NCBI GenBank assembly: GCA_963817615.1
Contig: CAWFPH010000003.1
Span: 992,001-1,056,000, forward strand
Direction: 5' to 3'
Length of the DNA: 64,000 nucleotides
Origin: FEN-1219 sp963817615
Lineage (GTDB): Bacteria; Pseudomonadota; Gammaproteobacteria; Steroidobacterales; Rariloculaceae
Shown here: one piece after another, positions 8,706 to 19,095 of the stretch
Numbering within the stretch: the stretch's first letter is position 1
Layout of the letters: each line of letters opens with the position of its first letter
Notes under the pieces: model-generated
Seen by the model: only the letters and a program-made list of their open reading frames with translations
Database searches by the model: none
Told to the model about the DNA's origin: nothing
Program-made: the position numbers and the translations under genes

Positions 8706-9113
8706 CTAGTCGAACACATGGAACATGGTGTCCAGCACGATGCCGGTCGCCACCGCCGCGAGCACGGCGTCGCCATCCACACGCATCCAGTGATAGCCCC
8801 GTGGCGGCACGCGCAGCCCGAAGCCGCGGTAGTCGGCGATCACATAGGGACGCGAGTAATATTCGACCGGCAGCCGCTCGCCACGCACCCAGCGATGCGC
8901 ATAGTAGCCGTTCGGGCGCTGATAGACGCCCTGCCGAACGTGCGCGCGATGCACGCCACGCACCGCCGCCCAATGAGAGGCGCGGTCCTCCTCGTGCTGA
9001 GCCAGCGGACGCTCGCGATGGTCGTCATGGCCGCGGCCGCCGGGGTTCGCCATGGCCGTCGAGCCCGCCATGAGCGAGGCAACCAGGGCACCGATCAGGG
9101 CAGCGCGTTTCAT
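8706..9113 (-). CDS. RcnB-like periplasmic protein
   Basis: A 135-residue protein with a signal peptide (MKRAALIGALVASLMAGSTAMA), a His/Asp/Arg-rich middle and the RcnB-type C-terminal pattern YVIADYRGFGLRVPPRGYHWMRVDGDAVLAAVATG. RcnB of E. coli is a periplasmic protein needed for nickel/cobalt homeostasis. Many homologues in other bacteria have no known metal role, so the family name is safe and the function is not. AAGGAG precedes the start by 7 bp. Palindromes at 9131-9149 and 9203-9218 lie in its promoter region. Confidence 0.8.
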   Translation of the reverse strand: MKRAALIGALVASLMAGSTAMANPGGRGHDDHRERPLAQHEEDRASHWAAVRGVHRAHVRQGVYQRPNGYYAHRWVRGERLPVEYYSRPYVIADYRGFGLRVPPRGYHWMRVDGDAVLAAVATGIVLDTMFHVFD

Positions 9114-9130
9114 ATCGAGTCTCCTTCAAT

Positions 9131-9149
9131 CCACGTCGATTCGACGTGG
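9131..9149. promoter_or_regulatory. inverted repeat upstream of the rcnB-like gene
   Basis: Arms CCACGTCG and CGACGTGG around ATT form a perfect 8-bp hairpin or operator, ending 18 bp before the rcnB-like start and just ahead of its ribosome-binding site. It could be a repressor site or a 5' leader hairpin; sequence alone does not decide. Confidence 0.45.
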
Positions 9150-9202
9150 GGGGCAGGATGGCACCCGATGGATTAAGGCCGCCTGAATGCGCCGTTCAGC
9201 AA

Positions 9203-9218
9203 TCGTTCACCTGAACGA
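9203..9218. promoter_or_regulatory. inverted repeat TCGTTCA-CC-TGAACGA
   Basis: A perfect palindrome with 7-bp arms and a 2-bp centre, next to a looser one (CTGAA-7 bp-TTCAG) at about 9183-9199. Both lie in the gap between katG and the rcnB-like gene, so they most likely belong to the promoter of the latter. Clustered CTGAAY/RTTCAG half-sites suggest a dimeric regulator. Confidence 0.4.
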
Positions 9219-9255
9219 CTCTTGCACGGGTAGTTGTTCTCGCATGGCGAGGGGA

Positions 9256-11436
<2,181 letters not shown>

Positions 11437-11737
11437 GTTTCCCTCCGCTTCTCGCGTGCGCGCGCGAGGCCGCACGCGCTACTGCGCCGATAGTAGATCA
11501 GAATCTCCGCCGGCGCCCCAACGCTCCGGCGATCGACCGAAAAGAAAAGCGGCGATTCCAAAAAGGCGGCAGCCGCGCGGAGGCATTCCCGAGGCTATCC
11601 TTGCGGACTGGCGACGGTCCGATGACAGGGCTCTGGGCTCGCTGTCGTACGGCTGAGGCCGCGTAAGGCGCCCCGCCAAGGCGAGCTCGACGCGGCATCG
11701 CACCGGTTGGAGTGGAACACCTCGAGGCAGACAAAGC
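11437..11737. other. katG / STAND ATPase divergent intergenic region
   Basis: No credible gene. It must hold the promoters of katG (leftward) and of the ATPase gene (rightward). I see no clear operator. Confidence 0.45.
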
Positions 11738-12859
11738 ATGTCGGATAAACCGCCGAAAGCAGGCACTCGCAAAAGAAATCGCGGCTCGATATTTCCGCCC
11801 CGTCCCCGCGGCATGAAAGGACGTAATGCCGAGGTCGACACGCTCGCGCGCACAATCGCCGCCACACGACCCACGCGTATTGCATTGGTAGGGTCGGGCG
11901 GGAGCGGCAAGTCGATGTTGGCGGCGGCGCTCGGTCACCGCCTGCGCGCGGCATTCGGCGGGCGCGTCGACTGGTTCCGCTCCGGCGCCTGGGGCTTTTA
12001 TACCTTGAGCGAAATGCTGGCTCTGCGCTTCGGCACCGAGCGCGGCGACAATCGCGCGCAGCGACTGCGCGAATTTCTCTCGAGCGGCCCGCAGCGGCTG
12101 ATCGTGCTCGACAACCACGAGAACGATGCTGCCGTAGCGCGCTTGTTCGAGGCGTTTCCCGACTCCAAGGCGACTTTCGTGATCACCGCTCGCCGCTGCC
12201 TGCTCGCCGGCGTCTTGATCTTCCCGGTGACTGCGCCGCTCGTCACCTCCGGCGAGAGTGCGTTCCCACGCGTGGCCGCTCTCACGCGTCTTCTGCGTTG
12301 GAACCCGTTGGCGCTCGACATCGCCGACGGCATCGTAGCGTCACGCGCCGCAAGCGTGGACGCGCTCGGCGAGTTCTTGCGAGACGCCGGTGTGATGCGC
12401 GTCCGCGCGCTGGAGCACGAGGACGACTTACCCGAAATCGCACTGCTCGTCGATTGGGCCTGGCCTCGCTTGCGCGCCGCGGCCCACCGCACGCTCGCCG
12501 TGCTTGCGCATGTGGAAGGCGACCACGTCGATGCGGTGTCGCTGGCCAAGCTGGCACGGGTCGCAAAGCTGGGTCCGGCGCTGGCCGAGCTCGAGCGCTG
12601 GCACTTGGTCCAGCAGCCGGTGCGCGACCGCTACACCTTGCATGCGGTGGTGCGCCACGCCGTCGCACGGCGTACGAAGCCCGATGCCGACCGCGTCTTT
12701 TCGCACTACGTGACGCTGCTCGAACGCCATCCGGAACGCCTGCAGCTCGAGCAATCCAATCTGTTCGCAGCGATGGAGCATGCCTATCGCAAGAGCGACA
12801 TGAACGCACTGTTGCGGATCGAGGCGCTCGCGCGCAGGCTCGACGCTGCTGAGCGCTGA
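11738..12859 (+). CDS. orphan STAND/AP-ATPase-like NTPase
   Basis: A 373-residue protein. A basic, proline-rich N-terminus is followed by a P-loop NTPase domain: Walker A VGSGGSGKS (~residues 50-58), Walker B RLIVLDN (~128) and a sensor-type TFVITAR (~150), then helical/winged-helix-like sequence (~230-330). This layout resembles the NB-ARC/STAND ATPases of LuxR-type regulators and of immunity proteins. The usual extra modules are absent: there is no C-terminal TPR, WD40 or LuxR domain and no N-terminal effector. Its neighbours are unrelated. It could be a shortened regulator or a component acting with a partner elsewhere. Confidence 0.6.
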   Translation: MSDKPPKAGTRKRNRGSIFPPRPRGMKGRNAEVDTLARTIAATRPTRIALVGSGGSGKSMLAAALGHRLRAAFGGRVDWFRSGAWGFYTLSEMLALRFGTERGDNRAQRLREFLSSGPQRLIVLDNHENDAAVARLFEAFPDSKATFVITARRCLLAGVLIFPVTAPLVTSGESAFPRVAALTRLLRWNPLALDIADGIVASRAASVDALGEFLRDAGVMRVRALEHEDDLPEIALLVDWAWPRLRAAAHRTLAVLAHVEGDHVDAVSLAKLARVAKLGPALAELERWHLVQQPVRDRYTLHAVVRHAVARRTKPDADRVFSHYVTLLERHPERLQLEQSNLFAAMEHAYRKSDMNALLRIEALARRLDAAER

Positions 12860-12950
12860 GGCCGATCGGCCAGATCGACGAGCAGCGGGTCTAAAACTTG
12901 CACGATAGCCGGTTCGATGCGTCATGCACGAGCGCAAGGAGCCTATGAAT

Positions 12951-13439
12951 ATGACGGCAAAGAACACAATCTGTCTTTGGTTCGACGACGACGCGCATGA
13001 GGCGGCACGCTTCTATGCGGCCACCTTTCCCGATACTAAAGTGAATGCCATACACAAAGCGCCTGCTGACTACCCAGGCGGCAAAGCGGGTGCCGTGCTG
13101 ACGGTGGACTTCACCGTGCTGGGCATTCCCTGTCTCGGCCTCAATGGCGGCCCGCAGTTCAGACACACCGAGGCCTTCTCGTTCCAGATCGCGACCGACG
13201 ATCAGGAGGAGACGGATCGCTATTGGAATGCAATCGTCGACAACGGCGGCCAAGAAAGTCAGTGCGGCTGGTGCAAGGACCGGTGGGGCATCTCCTGGCA
13301 GATCACTCCGCGGACGCTAACCGAGGCCCTTGCGGCCGGCGGCAGCGAGGCGAAGCGCGCCTTCGAAGCGATGATGCCGATGAAGAAGATCGACGTGGCC
13401 ACCATTGAAGCGGCGCGGCGAGGCCCTCGCGAGTCCTGA
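12951..13439 (+). CDS. VOC-fold protein, PhnB / 3-demethylubiquinone methyltransferase-like
   Basis: About 162 residues of the glyoxalase/VOC superfamily: TICLWFDDDAHEAARFYAATFPDTKV at the N-terminus, the NGGPQFRHTEAFSFQI strand, and the WCKDRWGISWQI ending typical of the PhnB-like group that databases label '3-demethylubiquinone-9 3-methyltransferase'. That label is not evidence of methyltransferase activity. AAGGAG at 12936-12941 sits 9 bp before the ATG at 12951 and only 3 bp before the alternative ATG at 12945; a third in-frame ATG is at 12924. Confidence 0.83.
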   Translation: MTAKNTICLWFDDDAHEAARFYAATFPDTKVNAIHKAPADYPGGKAGAVLTVDFTVLGIPCLGLNGGPQFRHTEAFSFQIATDDQEETDRYWNAIVDNGGQESQCGWCKDRWGISWQITPRTLTEALAAGGSEAKRAFEAMMPMKKIDVATIEAARRGPRES

Positions 13440-13467
13440 GCCCGCTTGCGCCGCTCGCTATACGGCC

Positions 13468-14367
13468 TCACCCGCCATAGCCGTAGGTCGGCGCACCGCG
13501 GACACCGGGCTCGATCTCGAACAGGCAGCCGGCAAGATTTTCGGCCTCGCGTTCGAAAGACGCCGTGGTCACGAACATCCGGTCCAGCGCGGCGCCGGCG
13601 AAGCAACAGCTCGTGACCTGCGAGACGGGCATCGCGATGCTGCGATCCAGGCGGCCGTCGGGCAGGAAGCGGCTCAGGCGGCCGCCGCCCCAATGCGCGA
13701 CCCAGATGCCCCCCTGCACGTCCGTCGCCATGCCGTCGGGCGAGCCCCAGCCGTCGCGGAAAATGACGAACTCTTCGCGCTTGCCGAGACTGCCGTCGGC
13801 GGCCAGCGGAAACCGATAAATCACGCGTCGCGTCGAGTCGGTGTGGTAGAGCACGTCGTGATTTGGACTGAACGTCGGACCGTTGCTGACCACGTAGCCC
13901 GTGTCGCACCGGGTGCAGGTTCCATCGGCATCGAGACGGTACAGGCAACCGCTGGCCGTTTGCTCGGCATCGTCCATGGTGCCGGCCCAAATGCGACCGG
14001 CCCGATCGACCGCGGCATCGTTCATGCGGCTGCCGGGCAGGTGCCGTTCAGGCCCACAAAGGGGCTCGATGTGCAGCGGGTCCAGAAACAATCGCGCGAA
14101 GCCGCTCTTGAAGCCCGCAATGAACCCCGGCCGATCACGCCGCTCGACGACCCAACCGAGCATCTCCGGCATGGGCCAGCTCGTATGGGTGTCATCGCTC
14201 AAGGCGAGCCGGTGCAGCGCCTTGCCTTTGATGTCGACCCAATACACGGCGTTCTCGCGAGCCACCCACAGGGGCCCCTCGCCGAGCATGGCCCGCACGT
14301 CGCACGCGCAACGCACCTGCCTCCCGTCGGCTTGCACGCCGCCGGTGTCGTGCTCGCGATCGGTCAT
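13468..14367 (-). CDS. SMP-30/gluconolactonase-family lactonase (L-arabinono-lactonase)
   Basis: A 299-residue six-bladed beta-propeller lactonase. Family features are GEGPLWVARENAVYWVDIKG at the N-terminus, SRMNDAAVDRAGRIWAGTMDD, SNGPTFSPNHDVLYHTDS and SPDGMATDVQGGIWVAHWGGGRLSRF, containing the metal-binding Glu, Asn, Asn and Asp positions. In this locus it most likely opens the L-arabinono-1,4-lactone made by the neighbouring dehydrogenase. It is divergent from the GntR gene, with about 137 bp between starts for both promoters. The start at 14367 follows GAGAGG; longer frames upstream run across the divergent gene. Confidence 0.88.
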   Translation of the reverse strand: MTDREHDTGGVQADGRQVRCACDVRAMLGEGPLWVARENAVYWVDIKGKALHRLALSDDTHTSWPMPEMLGWVVERRDRPGFIAGFKSGFARLFLDPLHIEPLCGPERHLPGSRMNDAAVDRAGRIWAGTMDDAEQTASGCLYRLDADGTCTRCDTGYVVSNGPTFSPNHDVLYHTDSTRRVIYRFPLAADGSLGKREEFVIFRDGWGSPDGMATDVQGGIWVAHWGGGRLSRFLPDGRLDRSIAMPVSQVTSCCFAGAALDRMFVTTASFEREAENLAGCLFEIEPGVRGAPTYGYGG

Positions 14368-14504
14368 CGCCTCTCGTGCGGCTGCACCTCGATAACGTTC
14401 GAGCCATTGTAGCCCGAGCGCATGCGGGCAGCCGGAGACCATACTTTGCGCGCGCTTGCGGCGGGGTTCATGATCACGAGCCCAACGACCGACTGCTTCC
14501 GGCC

Positions 14505-15236
14505 ATGCCCGCGGCACAAAAGCCCACACGCAAACGGACGGCGCGCTCCAAGGAGCGGCTGCACGGCAGCATCGCGCACAAGCTCGGCGTTGCGATCGTT
14601 TCAGGCCGCATCGAGCCCGGCGAAACGCTGGACAACGAGATCGATTCCAGCGAGCAGATGTCCGTGTCGCGAACGGCCTATCGCGAAGCCGTCCGCATCC
14701 TGGCGGCCAAGGGCTTGGTGGCGAGCTTGCCGAAGCGCGGCACGCAGGTGCGTCCGAGAAGCGCTTGGCATCTGCTCGATCCCGAAGTGCTCGCGTGGTT
14801 CTTCGAGAGCCAACCGAGCCAGGATTTCCTCGTGGGCTTGTTCGAGCTGCGTCTCATCATCGAGCCTGCGGCGGCCGCGCTTGCCGCGGAACGCCGCACG
14901 CCGGACGACCTGTCGCAAATGCGCGCTGCGCTGCAAAGCATGGAAAGGCTCGGGCTCGCAAATGCGGAGGGCCAGAGCGCGGATCGCGAGTTTCACGACG
15001 CCGTCTTGGTCGCCACGCGCAACCCCGCGCTCGTGGCACTCTCCAGCAGCATCGGCGCGGCCGTGCGGTGGACGACGATCTTCAAGCAACGCAAGCGCAA
15101 GCTGCCGCGCGATCCCGTGCCCGATCATTGGCGGGTGTTCGACGCCATCGCGGCGGGCGGCGCCGATGCGGCGCAGACCGCGATGCGCGAGCTCGTCACG
15201 CTCGCGCTGGAAGACACGAAGCTCTCGATGAAGTAA
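14505..15236 (+). CDS. GntR-family (FCD) transcriptional regulator of the arabinose locus
   Basis: A 243-residue FadR-type regulator. The winged helix reads IAHKLGVAIVSGRIEPGETL followed by VSRTAYREAVRILAAKGLVASLPKRGTQV; the C-terminal FCD domain begins near EVLAWFFESQ and contains LFELRLIIEPAAAALAAERR plus REFHDAVL with metal/ligand-type histidines. It heads a run with the semialdehyde dehydrogenase and the sugar dehydrogenase, and lies opposite the lactonase. Local control of arabinose catabolism, with a sugar acid as inducer, is the natural inference. The start at 14505 (MPAAQK) is chosen over 14376, which would overlap the promoter region. Confidence 0.9.
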   Translation: MPAAQKPTRKRTARSKERLHGSIAHKLGVAIVSGRIEPGETLDNEIDSSEQMSVSRTAYREAVRILAAKGLVASLPKRGTQVRPRSAWHLLDPEVLAWFFESQPSQDFLVGLFELRLIIEPAAAALAAERRTPDDLSQMRAALQSMERLGLANAEGQSADREFHDAVLVATRNPALVALSSSIGAAVRWTTIFKQRKRKLPRDPVPDHWRVFDAIAAGGADAAQTAMRELVTLALEDTKLSMK

Positions 15237-15289
15237 CCCCTTCGCCGCACCCGTTGAATCGCCAACCGGCAGCCTCTATTGTCCGAGTA

Positions 15290-16876
15290 ATGATCACCGG
15301 TCGTTTCTTCGTGGGTGCGCGCGAAGCCTCTGGGCGCGAGACCTACCGCGCGCTCGACGCAGCTACGGGCGCCAACCTCGAGCCGCCGTTCGACGTCACG
15401 AGTCTCCGGGACATCGAGCGCGCTTGCGAGCTGGCGTCCCGCGCGTTCGATGCGTTTCGCGAAACCACCGTCGAGCAGCGTGGCCTCTTCCTCGAGGCCG
15501 TCGCAGGCAACATCGCCGCCATCGGCGACGAGCTGATCGTGCGCGCGATGGCCGAGACGGGCCTGCCGCGACCTCGGCTGGAAGGCGAACGAGCGCGAAC
15601 CGTCGGCCAACTGCGGCTGTTTGCCGCCGTCGTGCGGCGAGGCGGCTGGCTCACGCTGCGGCTCGACACGGCACAGCCGGAGCGCACGCCGCGGCGGCCC
15701 GATCTGCGGCTGCGCAAGATTCCTATCGGTCCCGTCGCGATCTTCGGGGCCAGCAACTTTCCGCTGGCCTTCTCGGTGGCCGGCGGCGACACGGCGGCGG
15801 CGCTCGCGGCGGGCTGCCCCGTCGTCGTACGCGGTCATCCCGCGCACCCCGGCGTCGGCGAGCTCGTGGCCCGCGCGATCGCGCAGGCGGTGATCGATCG
15901 CGGCTTGCCGGCGGGCGTGTTCTCCTACGTCACCGGACCCTCGCACGAGATCGGCACGGCGCTCGTCGCCAATCCGCACATCAAGGCCGTGGGATTCACG
16001 GGCTCGCGCGCCGGCGGTCTCGCGCTATGCGCGGTCGCGGCCGCGCGTCCCGAGCCGATTCCGGTGTTTGCCGAGATGAGCAGCGTGAATCCCGTGTTCG
16101 TGCTCCCCGGCGCTCTACGAGACGATGCCGAGAGCATCGCGAAGGGTTTCGTGGCTTCGCTGACGCTCGGCGCCGGTCAGTTCTGCACGAATCCGGGCCT
16201 GATCTTCGCCGCTCGCAGCCCCGGCCTCGACCGGTTCATCGGCACGGCCACCGAGCTGCTGTCCGGGTGCGACGCCCAGACGATGCTGACGCCCGGCGTT
16301 CACCGCGCGTACGAGGACGCCGTCGCGTGGCTCGCCCAGGCACGCGGCGTGGAAGCGCGAGCGCAAGGCCACGAGGTTTCCGGACCCCACCAGGCGCGCG
16401 GCGCGCTGTTCCTCACGGATGGCGAGACGTTCGTGCAGAATCCGCGGCTCGCGAAGGAAGTGTTCGGCCCGTCGGCAGTCCTCGTGCAGGTCGACGAACC
16501 GGACGCTCTGGTCGGCTTGATCGACGCGCTCGAAGGCCAGCTCTCCGCCACGATCCACCTGCGGGAAACGGACTTTGCGCTGGCATCGCGCCTGCTGCCG
16601 GCGCTCGAGCGCAAGGTCGGTCGAATCATCGCGAACGGCTGGCCGACCGGCGTCGAGGTTGCGCACGCGATGGTGCATGGCGGCCCGTTTCCGGCCACGT
16701 CCGATAGCCGGACGACATCCGTCGGCTCGTTGGCCATCGAGCGGTTCCTGCGACCGGTGTGTTATCAGGACCTACCAGGCGCGCTGTTGCCGGAGGCGCT
16801 GCGCGACGGCGATGACAGATTCGAGCGTTTGGTCGACGGTATCCGTGTCGGCCCGCGCGCAGAACCCGGCTCGTGA
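15290..16876 (+). CDS. 2-oxoglutarate semialdehyde dehydrogenase (aldehyde dehydrogenase family)
   Basis: A 528-residue NAD(P)-dependent aldehyde dehydrogenase of the KGSADH type, the last step of the non-phosphorylative pentose route (2-oxoglutarate semialdehyde to 2-oxoglutarate). Visible are the cofactor segment IPIGPVAIFGASNFPLAFSVAGGDTAAALAAG, the glycine motif VGFTGSRAGG, the catalytic-glutamate loop PVFAEMSSVNP and the cysteine loop GAGQFCTNPGL. The C-terminal NGWPTGVEVAHAMVHGGPFPATSD is typical of this subfamily. The length is as expected. The end overlaps the next gene by 65 bp. Confidence 0.92.
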   Translation: MITGRFFVGAREASGRETYRALDAATGANLEPPFDVTSLRDIERACELASRAFDAFRETTVEQRGLFLEAVAGNIAAIGDELIVRAMAETGLPRPRLEGERARTVGQLRLFAAVVRRGGWLTLRLDTAQPERTPRRPDLRLRKIPIGPVAIFGASNFPLAFSVAGGDTAAALAAGCPVVVRGHPAHPGVGELVARAIAQAVIDRGLPAGVFSYVTGPSHEIGTALVANPHIKAVGFTGSRAGGLALCAVAAARPEPIPVFAEMSSVNPVFVLPGALRDDAESIAKGFVASLTLGAGQFCTNPGLIFAARSPGLDRFIGTATELLSGCDAQTMLTPGVHRAYEDAVAWLAQARGVEARAQGHEVSGPHQARGALFLTDGETFVQNPRLAKEVFGPSAVLVQVDEPDALVGLIDALEGQLSATIHLRETDFALASRLLPALERKVGRIIANGWPTGVEVAHAMVHGGPFPATSDSRTTSVGSLAIERFLRPVCYQDLPGALLPEALRDGDDRFERLVDGIRVGPRAEPGS

Positions 16877-17813
16877 CCCCATTGCCGTCGGCATCGTCGG
16901 CTTCGGCAAGATCGCGAGAGACCGGCACGTCGCTGCGATTCGGGCCGGCGGCAGTTTCTCGCTGCACTCGATCGCCGAACCGGCCGATACGGCGGCACCG
17001 GCGCCCCGTTTCCCGAGCATCGAGCGCATGCTCGCGGCCGACGACGCACCGCAAGCCGTTGCGATCTGCACGCCGCCGCAAGCCCGCTATTCAGTCGCGC
17101 GATACGCGCTCGAACGAGGCAAGCACGTGCTGCTCGAGAAGCCACCCACCACGACGCTCGGCGAGCTCGAGGAGCTGTGCATGCTGGCCGCAAGCGCCGG
17201 CACCACGCTGTTCTGCGCCTGGCACTCGCAGTTCGCACCGGCCGTGCCGGTCGCGCGGCAATGGCTCGCCGCGCGCAGGCTGCAGCGCGTGCGGATCGAC
17301 TGGCGCGAGGATGTGCGTGTGTGGCATCCCGGCCAACGCTGGCTCTGGGAGCCGGGCGGTTTCGGCGTGTTCGATCCCGGCATCAATGCGCTCTCGGTCG
17401 CTGCGAAGATCCTGCCGAAACGCCTGTTCGTCCGCAGCGCACTGCTGAAGCTTCCCGAGAATTGCGCAACGCCGATTGCCGCGGAGCTCGCGCTCACCGA
17501 CACGGACGCGACGCCGATCACCGCGACGTTCGACTTCCTGCAGACCGGGCCGCAGACCTGGGAGATCGCGGTCGACACCGACGCGGGACAGTTGCTGCTG
17601 TCGCAAGGAGGGGCGTGCCTCGCGCTCGACGGCCGCGATACGCCGCTCCCGCCCCGCGCGGAGTACCCGATGCTGTACGCACACTTCGCGGAGCTCATCG
17701 CGACGCGCCGCTGCGATGTGGACGCCACGCCGTTGGCGCTCGTGGCGGACGCCTTCCTGCTCGGTCGCCGGGAGGCCGCCCCGCCCTTCATCGATTCGGC
17801 AGCGCACCCTTGA
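16812..17813 (+). CDS. Gfo/Idh/MocA sugar 1-dehydrogenase (L-arabinose/D-galactose type)
   Basis: A 333-residue oxidoreductase. The Rossmann motif is VGIVGFGKIARDRHVAAI, the catalytic motif EKPPTTTLGEL, and the substrate region IDWREDVRVWHPGQRW...FGVFDPGINALS closely matches the Pseudomonas galactose/arabinose 1-dehydrogenase (Gal) as I know it. It oxidises the sugar at C1 to the lactone, the first step of the pathway. ATG at 16812 gives a 65-bp overlap with the dehydrogenase upstream; a GTG at 16845 nearer the Rossmann strand is an alternative start. Galactose activity is equally possible, since family members accept both sugars. Confidence 0.9.
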   Translation: MTDSSVWSTVSVSARAQNPARDPIAVGIVGFGKIARDRHVAAIRAGGSFSLHSIAEPADTAAPAPRFPSIERMLAADDAPQAVAICTPPQARYSVARYALERGKHVLLEKPPTTTLGELEELCMLAASAGTTLFCAWHSQFAPAVPVARQWLAARRLQRVRIDWREDVRVWHPGQRWLWEPGGFGVFDPGINALSVAAKILPKRLFVRSALLKLPENCATPIAAELALTDTDATPITATFDFLQTGPQTWEIAVDTDAGQLLLSQGGACLALDGRDTPLPPRAEYPMLYAHFAELIATRRCDVDATPLALVADAFLLGRREAAPPFIDSAAHP

Positions 17814-17828
17814 TTTGTCTGAGTATAT

Positions 17829-17844
17829 GCTATTCTGAAATAGC
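17829..17844. promoter_or_regulatory. inverted repeat GCTATT-CTGA-AATAGC before the epimerase/GH51 operon
   Basis: A perfect 6-bp inverted repeat with a 4-bp centre in the 80-bp, AT-rich gap between the sugar dehydrogenase and the aldose epimerase. This is the only gap of any size before a seven-gene run, so it is the likely promoter, and the repeat a likely operator. The binding protein is not known; the local GntR regulator is the first candidate. Confidence 0.5.
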
Positions 17845-17893
17845 TGAGTCGCGGTCTCGCGTCGTGCGCATATAAGAAGAATGGGGGAAAGGC

Positions 17894-19027
17894 ATGAAAC
17901 TCTCGGCAGGCATCGCCGCCGTGGCCGTCGGTCTTAGCGCCACCGGCACGAACGCGGCCGAAGCCACGCGTGCGCCGTTCGGCACGACACCCGACGGCAT
18001 CGCCGTCGAGGCCGTCACCCTGAAGTCCGGCGACATCAGCGCCCGGATCATCAGCTACGGTGCCACGCTGCAGTCGCTGCTCTTACCGGACAAGATGGGG
18101 CAGTCTCGCGATGTCGTGCTCGGCTACGACGACCTGGCCGGCTACGTTGCGAAGCCGCAGTTCTTCGGCGCGACGGTCGGACGCTACGCGAACCGCATCG
18201 CCCGCGCGAAGTTCACGCTCGACGGCAAGACGTACTCACTCGCCGCAAACGACGGCCCGAACGCGCTGCATGGCGGCAAGAAGGGCTTCGACAAGGTCGT
18301 ATGGACGATCGCCGCCGTCAAAAGCGGGCCGGTCGCGAGCGTGACGCTGACGCATACGAGCCAGGACGGCGAGGAAGGCTACCCCGGCACGTTGCAAGTC
18401 AGCGTCACCTACTCGCTCGACGATCACCGAACGCTCACGACGAGCTACGAAGCCACGACCGACAAGCCGACGGTGGTGAACCTCACGAACCACAGCCTGT
18501 TCAACCTCGCCGGGGTGCCCGCGGCGCGCGGCATTCTCGAGCATCGCCTGATGGTCAACGCCGATGCGTACACGCCGGTCGACGACACGCTGATCCCGAC
18601 GGGCGAGCTGCGCAACGTCGCCGGCACACCGTTCGACTTCACGCACAGTGCCCCCATCGGCGCACGGATCCGCGACGCCAGCGACGCGCAGATCGCGATC
18701 GGCCGCGGCTACGACCACAACTTCGTCCTGCGGGGCGGCGTGACGGCCACGCCGAAGCTGGCCGCACGCGTCGAAGACCCGATCTCGGGTCGGGTCGTCG
18801 AGCTCTTTACGACCGAGCCCGGCGTGCAGGTCTACACCGGCAACTTCCTGGACGGCACGACGGTCGGCAAGTCCCACACCGCGTACCGTCAGGGCGACGG
18901 CATCGCACTCGAGCCGCAGAAGTTTCCGGATTCGCCGAATCACGCGGCGTTTCCGAGCGCGCGTCTCGATCCCGGCCAGACTTACCGGCAGACGTCGTAC
19001 TACCGGTTTTCCGTCCTCGGCCGGTAA
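17894..19027 (+). CDS. galM: exported aldose 1-epimerase (mutarotase)
   Basis: A 377-residue mutarotase that interconverts alpha and beta anomers of aldoses. An N-terminal signal peptide (MKLSAGIAAVAVGLSATGTNAAEA) places it in the periplasm. Family motifs include ATVGRYANRIARAKFTLDGK, NDGPNALHGGKKGFDKVVW, the catalytic-histidine segment VVNLTNHSLFNLAG, YDHNFVLRGG and the catalytic-glutamate region IALEPQKFPDSPNH. GGGGGAAAGGC precedes the start. It is the first gene of a seven-gene run and probably supplies the anomer used by the transporter or dehydrogenase after periplasmic release of arabinose. Confidence 0.94.
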   Translation: MKLSAGIAAVAVGLSATGTNAAEATRAPFGTTPDGIAVEAVTLKSGDISARIISYGATLQSLLLPDKMGQSRDVVLGYDDLAGYVAKPQFFGATVGRYANRIARAKFTLDGKTYSLAANDGPNALHGGKKGFDKVVWTIAAVKSGPVASVTLTHTSQDGEEGYPGTLQVSVTYSLDDHRTLTTSYEATTDKPTVVNLTNHSLFNLAGVPAARGILEHRLMVNADAYTPVDDTLIPTGELRNVAGTPFDFTHSAPIGARIRDASDAQIAIGRGYDHNFVLRGGVTATPKLAARVEDPISGRVVELFTTEPGVQVYTGNFLDGTTVGKSHTAYRQGDGIALEPQKFPDSPNHAAFPSARLDPGQTYRQTSYYRFSVLGR

Positions 19028-19095
19028 CGAGCCGTCGCTGCCAGTCATGAGCCGCTCCGCGGCTCGCACGAGAACCGACCATAGGGGGAACGTCG

